Shown here: positions 59,470-64,000 of the stretch, in pieces
Numbering within the stretch: the stretch's first letter is position 1
How the letters are laid out: the number at the start of each line of letters is the position of its first letter
From: Marinihelvus sp036351115
Lineage (GTDB): Bacteria; Pseudomonadota; Gammaproteobacteria; Xanthomonadales; SZUA-36
NCBI GenBank assembly: GCA_036351115.1
Contig: JAZBOL010000044.1
Coordinates: 25,298-89,297, forward strand
Direction of reading: 5' to 3'
Length of the DNA: 64,000 nucleotides
The notes under the pieces: model-generated
What the model saw: only the letters and a program-made list of their open reading frames with translations
Database searches by the model: none
Told to the model about the DNA's origin: nothing
Program-made: the position numbers and the translations under genes

Positions 59470-60693
59470 ATGCATGGGGTGGGCGTGGAACCTTCGAAGC
59501 TGGAGCAGTTGAGGATCGAGCGGGAGCCGGAGACCGAGGGGTCTGCCGGCAAGGCGCTGTGGTGGGTGCTCGGTGTGCTGGGGGTTTTGGCCGTGGCGGC
59601 GGCGGTGTATTTCTTTCGGCCCGAGCCCGTGCTCGAGGTTCGGACCGTGACCGCGCGCGCGGTGTCGGGCACCGCGGCTTCGACGGTGTTGAATGCCTCC
59701 GGCTACGTGACGGCCCGTCGCTACGCCACCGTTTCCTCCAAGCTTACCGGCCAGGTCCGGGAAGTGCTGATCGAGGAGGGCATGCGCGTGGAGGAAGGCC
59801 AGATCCTGGCCACCCTCGACGACTCCAACGTGCGGCGCAGCCACGAGCTGGCCGTGGCCCAGCTGGAGGCGCAAAAAACCGCCGGCAAGGAGACCGAGGC
59901 TCTCCTCGCCGAGGCCCGCGCCAATCTCGCCCGCACCGAGAACCTCATCGACCGCCAGCTCGCGAGCGACCAGGAGCTGGACCGCGCACGCACTGCGGTC
60001 CTTGCCCTCGCGGCGCGCCTCGAGCGCATTCGCGCCGACACCGCCGTGGCCGAACGCCAGGTGGCCATCTTCGGGCAGCAGCTCGAGGACACGGTGATTC
60101 GCGCGCCCTTCGCGGGCATCGTCATCGCCAAGAACGCCCAGCCGGGTGAGATGATTTCCCCCGTGTCCGCCGGCGGCGGCTTCACCCGCACCGGCATCGG
60201 CACGGTGGTGGACATGGACTCCCTCGAGATCGAGATCGACGTCAACGAGGCCTACATCAACCGGGTCGAGGCGGGGCAGCCGGTGACGGCGCGCCTGGAC
60301 GCCTACCCGGACTGGGACATTCCCGGTCACGTCATCGCCATCATTCCCACCGCGGACCGCCAGCGCGCCACCGTCGAGGTGCGCGTGGGCTTCGATGCGC
60401 TCGATCCGCGCATCCTGCCTGACATGGGCGTCAAGGTGGCATTCCAGGATGACCGGCCGGTCGAGGAGCGTCGCGCCGGGGTGTTGCTGCCGCGGCAGGC
60501 CCTGGGCGAAGACGAAGGCCGCGCCATTGCCTGGGTCGTCAACCAGGGTGTGGCGGAGCGCCGCGCCGTGGCGACGGGCAACGACCAGGACGACGACGTG
60601 CTGGTCACGGCGGGTCTCGAGGGGGGCGAACGCGTTATTCTCAATCCGCCGGCGGACCTGATCGACGGCATGGCCGTGAGGTCCATCAACTGA
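59470..60693 (+). CDS. Periplasmic adaptor (MacA/HlyD-like) of an ABC export system
   Basis: From the ATG at 59470 the product is 407 residues; GTG at 59479 has a better-placed GGGGAG and is a real alternative. One membrane anchor (ALWWVLGVLGVLAVAAAVYFF), lipoyl halves (ASGYVTARRYATVSSKLTGQV and IRAPFAGIVIAKNAQPGEMI), a coiled-coil hairpin (about 125-220) and a beta-barrel domain. It links an inner-membrane MacB-like transporter to an outer-membrane channel. First gene of the operon. Confidence 0.92.
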   Translation: MHGVGVEPSKLEQLRIEREPETEGSAGKALWWVLGVLGVLAVAAAVYFFRPEPVLEVRTVTARAVSGTAASTVLNASGYVTARRYATVSSKLTGQVREVLIEEGMRVEEGQILATLDDSNVRRSHELAVAQLEAQKTAGKETEALLAEARANLARTENLIDRQLASDQELDRARTAVLALAARLERIRADTAVAERQVAIFGQQLEDTVIRAPFAGIVIAKNAQPGEMISPVSAGGGFTRTGIGTVVDMDSLEIEIDVNEAYINRVEAGQPVTARLDAYPDWDIPGHVIAIIPTADRQRATVEVRVGFDALDPRILPDMGVKVAFQDDRPVEERRAGVLLPRQALGEDEGRAIAWVVNQGVAERRAVATGNDQDDDVLVTAGLEGGERVILNPPADLIDGMAVRSIN

Positions 60694-60750
60694 CCCGGTC
60701 AAACGGACAATCTGATTTCTGGACCCGGCCGCGCCGGGAAGCGTGACGAC

Positions 60751-61503
60751 ATGAGTGAACTGCACAGCGACGAGGAACTGGCCGGCGCCCAGCCTGACGG
60801 GACCCGCGCGCCCGGCGCCTCCACCCTGGTCGACGTCCGCGGCGTCGACAAGGTGTTCAAGCGCGGCTCGGAAGAAGTCCACGTGCTCGGCGGGCTGGAC
60901 CTGAAGATCCCCGACGGGGAGTTCCTCGCCCTGATGGGCCCTTCCGGTTCCGGCAAATCCACCCTGCTCAACCTCATCGGCGGCCTCGACCGCCCCACCC
61001 AGGGCAGCGTCACCATCGGCGGCCAGCGCATCGACAGCATGTCGGACCGCAAGCTGGCGGCCTGGCGGGCGCGCCACGTGGGCCTGGTGTTCCAGTTCTA
61101 CAACCTCATGCCGGTGCTCAATGCCCGCAAGAATGTCGAACTGCCCCTGCTGCTCACCAAACTGTCGGCGTCCGAGCGCAAGAAGCGGGCCACCATCGCC
61201 CTCGAGATCGTGGGCCTGTCCCACCGCCTCGGGCACTATCCACGCCAGCTTTCCGGCGGCGAACAGCAGCGCGTGGGCATCGCCCGAGCCATCGTGACGG
61301 ACCCGACGCTGCTGCTCTGCGACGAGCCGACCGGGGACCTGGACCGCAAGGCCGGCGGCGAGATCCTTGACCTGCTGCACGCCCTGAACACGGAGCAGGG
61401 CAAGACCATCATCATGGTCACCCACGATCAGCTGGCCGCCGACCGGGCCTCGCGCACCCTGCACCTCGACAAGGGCCGGCTGGTCGACGAGGCCCAGCCA
61501 TGA
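60751..61503 (+). CDS. ABC transporter ATPase (MacB/LolD type)
   Basis: A 250-residue ATPase. Walker A GPSGSGKST, Q-loop FQFYNLMPVLNA, signature LSGGEQQR, Walker B LLLCDEPTGDLD and H-loop VTHD are all intact. VDVRGVDKVFKRGSEEVHVL at the start is typical of the LolD/MacB branch. It drives the permeases encoded downstream. Confidence 0.96.
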   Translation: MSELHSDEELAGAQPDGTRAPGASTLVDVRGVDKVFKRGSEEVHVLGGLDLKIPDGEFLALMGPSGSGKSTLLNLIGGLDRPTQGSVTIGGQRIDSMSDRKLAAWRARHVGLVFQFYNLMPVLNARKNVELPLLLTKLSASERKKRATIALEIVGLSHRLGHYPRQLSGGEQQRVGIARAIVTDPTLLLCDEPTGDLDRKAGGEILDLLHALNTEQGKTIIMVTHDQLAADRASRTLHLDKGRLVDEAQP

Positions 61504-61555
61504 GGCGCAGGGCGTCAGGGCATGGACGTGAGGGCAACGGCGTGAGGAACGCGGT

Positions 61556-62707
61556 GTGAAATACCTGTCCCTGATCTTCGCCAACCTGCGGCGCAAAAAG
61601 CTGCGCACGGTGCTCACCGTGCTCAGCATCATCGTGGCCTTCCTGTTGTTCGGCTACCTGTCCGCCATCAAGACGGCCTTCGTGGCCGGTGTCGACGTGG
61701 CGGGCGCGGACCGGCTGATCACGCGCAACAAGGTCTCCCTGATCAACCTGGTGCCGCTGGCGCACAAGAACGACATCGCCACCATCGACGGCGTCGATCT
61801 GGTGACGCACCAGAGCTGGTTCGGCGGCATCTACCAGCAACCGAGCAATTTCTTCGCGCAGTTCGTTGTCGAGCCGGAGCCGTTCCTCGACCTCTACCCC
61901 GAGTACGTGCTCAGTGACGGGGAGAAGGCCGCGTGGCTGGGCAACCGCACCGGCGTGATCGTCGGGCGTTCGCTGGCCGATCGCTTCGGCTGGTCCGTGG
62001 GCGACCGCGTGCCCCTGCTCTCGCCGATCTGGTCCCAGGAGGATGGCAGCCGGGACTGGGCCTTCGACATTTCCGCCATCTACGAGGGCGCGGAGGACGG
62101 CGTGGACACCTCCCAGATGTTCATCCGCTACGACTACTTCGACGAGGCCCGCCGGGGCGGCCAGGGCATGGTCGGGTGGTACACGTTGCGCATCGCCGAC
62201 CCGGACCGGGCGGCGGAAATCGCGCAGGAAATTGACCGGACCTTCGCCAACTCGCCGGACGAAACCAAGACCGAGCCCGAGGGCGCCTTCATCCAGGGCT
62301 TCGCCAACCAGGTGGGGGACATCGGTTTCATCATCGGCGCCATCGTGAGCGCGGTGTTTTTCACGATCCTGCTCGTGGCGGGCAACACCATGGCCTACAC
62401 GGTGCGCGAGCGGACCAACGAGCTCGCCGTGCTCAAGGCCATCGGCTTTACGGACACGGGCGTGCTCGGCCTCGTGCTGGGCGAATCCCTCGTGATCACG
62501 GCGATCGGCGGGGGCATCGGGCTGGTGCTGGCCTGGCTGCTCGTGGCGGCGGGCGATCCGACCAACGGCGCCCTGCCGGTGTTCTTCATCCCCACGCAGG
62601 ACCTGCTGCTGGGGATTGTCCTGATTTTCGCCCTGGCCTTCGTGGTCGGCATCCTCCCGGCGCGCTCCGCCCAGCGCCTCGAGGTAGCGGACGCCCTGCG
62701 GCGCTGA
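61556..62707 (+). CDS. ABC transporter permease (MacB/FtsX type) 1
   Basis: A 383-residue permease from GTG at 61556 with GAGGAA upstream. N-terminal membrane segment (TVLTVLSIIVAFLLFGYLSA), a large periplasmic domain, then three C-terminal segments (about 258-280, 310-335, 345-365) ending in LPARSAQRLEVADALRR, as in FtsX/MacB permeases. Partner of the ATPase and second permease. Confidence 0.92.
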   Translation: MKYLSLIFANLRRKKLRTVLTVLSIIVAFLLFGYLSAIKTAFVAGVDVAGADRLITRNKVSLINLVPLAHKNDIATIDGVDLVTHQSWFGGIYQQPSNFFAQFVVEPEPFLDLYPEYVLSDGEKAAWLGNRTGVIVGRSLADRFGWSVGDRVPLLSPIWSQEDGSRDWAFDISAIYEGAEDGVDTSQMFIRYDYFDEARRGGQGMVGWYTLRIADPDRAAEIAQEIDRTFANSPDETKTEPEGAFIQGFANQVGDIGFIIGAIVSAVFFTILLVAGNTMAYTVRERTNELAVLKAIGFTDTGVLGLVLGESLVITAIGGGIGLVLAWLLVAAGDPTNGALPVFFIPTQDLLLGIVLIFALAFVVGILPARSAQRLEVADALRR

Positions 62708-62722
62708 CGGAGGAGGCTCATC

Positions 62723-63913
62723 ATGTTTCGCGCCCTGTCCCAGATCGTTTCCGTCACCCGCTTCTCCCTGGCATCGCTCCCGCAGCGGCTGGGCTCCTCG
62801 GCCTCGGCCATGCTCGGCATCGCCGGCGTCGTGGCCGTCATGGTCGGCGTGCTCTCGATCGCCCAGGGCATCCTGACCACCATGACCGGCTCCACCGACG
62901 ACGCCAACGTCATGGTGCTGCGCAGCGGGGCGGACACGGAGATGACCAGCGGCCTGGGCGGGGACGACGCCCGGCTCATCACCGAGGCCCCGGGCCTGGC
63001 GGTGGAGGGTGACCAGGTGCTGGCCTCCCGCGAGCTGTTCGTCATCATCAACCTGCCCCTGGCCTCCACGGGCACGGACGCCAACGTACCCCTGCGCGGC
63101 ATCGACACCACGGCCACCCGCGTGCGCCAGGGCTTCGAGATCGTCGAGGGCCGCATGTTCCAGGAAGGCATCGCCGAGGTCATTGTCGGCGCCGGAGCCA
63201 GCCTGGAATTCGCCGGCATGAAGCTCGGCGACCGTATCGAGGTGGGCAACGAGGAGTGGCCCGTGGTGGGCATCTTCGAGGCCGGCGGCGGCATTTCCGA
63301 ATCGGAGGTCTGGACCGATGCGCGCGTGCTGCAGAATGCCTTCCGGCGGGGCAACTCCTACCAGTCGGTGCACGCCACCCTGAGCTCGCCGGACCGCTTC
63401 AACGAATTCAAGGACGCGCTGACCAGCGATCCGCGCCTCAACGTCTCCGTGCTCACCGAGGCGGAGTACTACTCGGGCCAGTCCCGCGTGCTCTACAACC
63501 TGATCACGGGCCTGGGCACCCTCATCGCCCTGATCATGGGGCTCGGCGCCGTGTTCGGCGCCCTGAACACCATGTACACGGCGGTTTCGTCACGCACCCG
63601 GGAAATCGCCACCCTGCGCGCCCTGGGCTTCAATTCCGGTCCGGTGATCATCAGCGTGCTCGCCGAATCCCTGCTCCTGGCCCTGGCCGGCGGGATCCTC
63701 GGCGCCGGCGCGGCCTGGCTGGCCTTTGACGGCTTCCGGGCTGCGACCCTGAACTTCGCCAGCTTCAGCGCCATCACCTTCGCGTTCGATGTGAACGGGC
63801 CGCTGCTGGTGACGGGGATCTTTTTCGCGCTGGTGATCGGTTTTTTTGGCGGGCTGTTTCCCGCCATCCGGGCGGCGCGCACGCCGGTCGCCCTGGCGCT
63901 CCGGGAGCAGTAG
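62723..63913 (+). CDS. ABC transporter permease (MacB/FtsX type) 2
   Basis: A 396-residue permease with GGAGGAGG upstream. Same topology as permease 1: one N-terminal segment (MLGIAGVVAVMVGVLSIA), a periplasmic domain, three C-terminal segments and a final PAIRAARTPVALALREQ. The two permeases probably form a heterodimer, unlike homodimeric MacB, where ATPase and permease are fused. Confidence 0.92.
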   Translation: MFRALSQIVSVTRFSLASLPQRLGSSASAMLGIAGVVAVMVGVLSIAQGILTTMTGSTDDANVMVLRSGADTEMTSGLGGDDARLITEAPGLAVEGDQVLASRELFVIINLPLASTGTDANVPLRGIDTTATRVRQGFEIVEGRMFQEGIAEVIVGAGASLEFAGMKLGDRIEVGNEEWPVVGIFEAGGGISESEVWTDARVLQNAFRRGNSYQSVHATLSSPDRFNEFKDALTSDPRLNVSVLTEAEYYSGQSRVLYNLITGLGTLIALIMGLGAVFGALNTMYTAVSSRTREIATLRALGFNSGPVIISVLAESLLLALAGGILGAGAAWLAFDGFRAATLNFASFSAITFAFDVNGPLLVTGIFFALVIGFFGGLFPAIRAARTPVALALREQ

Positions 63914-63994
63914 GCGCCGAGGCCGGATGCACGAGGGCGACACCCGCCACGAGGTTTTCCATGACGGTCACCAGCTCAAACAGGAGGTCTGACC

Positions 63995-64000
63995 ATGCAA
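63995..64000 (+). CDS. Start of a further gene, cut by the window edge
   Basis: A strong AGGAGGT (63982-63988) precedes ATG at 63995 by 6 nt. Only two codons lie in the window. An earlier in-frame-open ATG at 63961, with GAGG 6 nt upstream, is an alternative. By position it belongs to the export operon. Confidence 0.5.

Noticed and set aside
61418..63373. A 651-codon minus-strand open frame
   Set aside because: It is antisense to two well-formed ABC permease genes and is rich in His, Gln and Asp as expected for a shadow.

Overview
This window is a high-GC (roughly two-thirds G+C), gene-dense chromosomal segment from a gammaproteobacterium. The support is UbiG, a Tat-exported HiPIP, RraA, GrxC and the rimB-deacylase-rimK locus, together with a paired C-terminal module (G-x-W...GEG...V-Y/H-W-x-T/S-Y/F-D) that I associate with Wenzhouxiangella/Xanthomonadales-type secreted proteins. 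The family-level placement is an inference. No rRNA, tRNA, insertion sequence, prophage or CRISPR array was recognised.

Layout. 1-7.1 kb: two tandem exported arginase-fold genes (the first cut by the window edge, the second with most metal ligands lost), a YedI/DUF808 membrane protein, grxC, an exported S9 peptidase, a beta-barrel-like protein, an array of seven 23-bp palindromic repeats, and a 5'-truncated cytochrome c. 7.1-21.9 kb: DUF1223, the rimK/AstE-like/rimB operon, an M20 amidohydrolase, a DUF4136 lipoprotein, an AT-rich gap, a YgjP-like metalloprotease, a PNPOx-like flavoprotein, HiPIP, then ubiG-DUF3429-sir2-psuG, a TPR/transglutaminase lipoprotein, rraA, three small envelope genes and a cytochrome c. 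21.9-33.2 kb: one long minus-strand series of tldD (Tat signal), tldE, DUF4159, MoxR ATPase, DUF58, BatA-like and two large membrane proteins, with repeated 4-nt overlaps in its distal half. 33.4-38.8 kb: a divergent pair, a vanadium-haloperoxidase-like protein and an FG-GAP/UnbV protein, which share the same duplicated C-terminal module. 38.9-43.3 kb: an orphan HerA-type ATPase, two bacterial PH-domain membrane proteins and a CIA30 protein.

43.6-58.3 kb is the most coherent accessory region: a light-response and lipid-remodelling cluster. A MerR-B12 photoreceptor-type regulator (CarH/LitR class, W-x9-EH and ExHxxG motifs present) is followed by two CFA-type methyltransferases, DUF2878, DUF1295, a lipocalin, an acyl desaturase, an FAD amine-oxidase-like protein, DUF1365, DUF2256 and an iron-sulfur (PhrB-type) cryptochrome/photolyase. 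A histidine-repeat exported protein follows. A minus-strand operon of class I photolyase, SDR and a second MerR then lies divergent from a second lipocalin. Together these suggest light sensing, UV repair, and membrane-lipid methylation, desaturation or oxidation with lipocalin maintenance, probably as protection against photo-oxidative damage.

58.4-64 kb: an exported methyltransferase-like protein, a 123-bp composite palindromic element, and a MacA/MacB-like export system (adaptor, ATPase, two permeases) leading to a further gene cut by the window edge.

The least explained sequences are the 23-bp palindrome array (6542-6702), the 14-bp repeat that builds a chain of mini-ORFs with ATGA junctions into the cryptochrome start (52148-52231), the composite palindrome whose five arm mismatches would all be G-U wobbles in a minus-strand RNA (59181-59303), the orphan terminator upstream of the B12 regulator (43555-43585), and the TGTTTAG half-sites around the photolyase operon.
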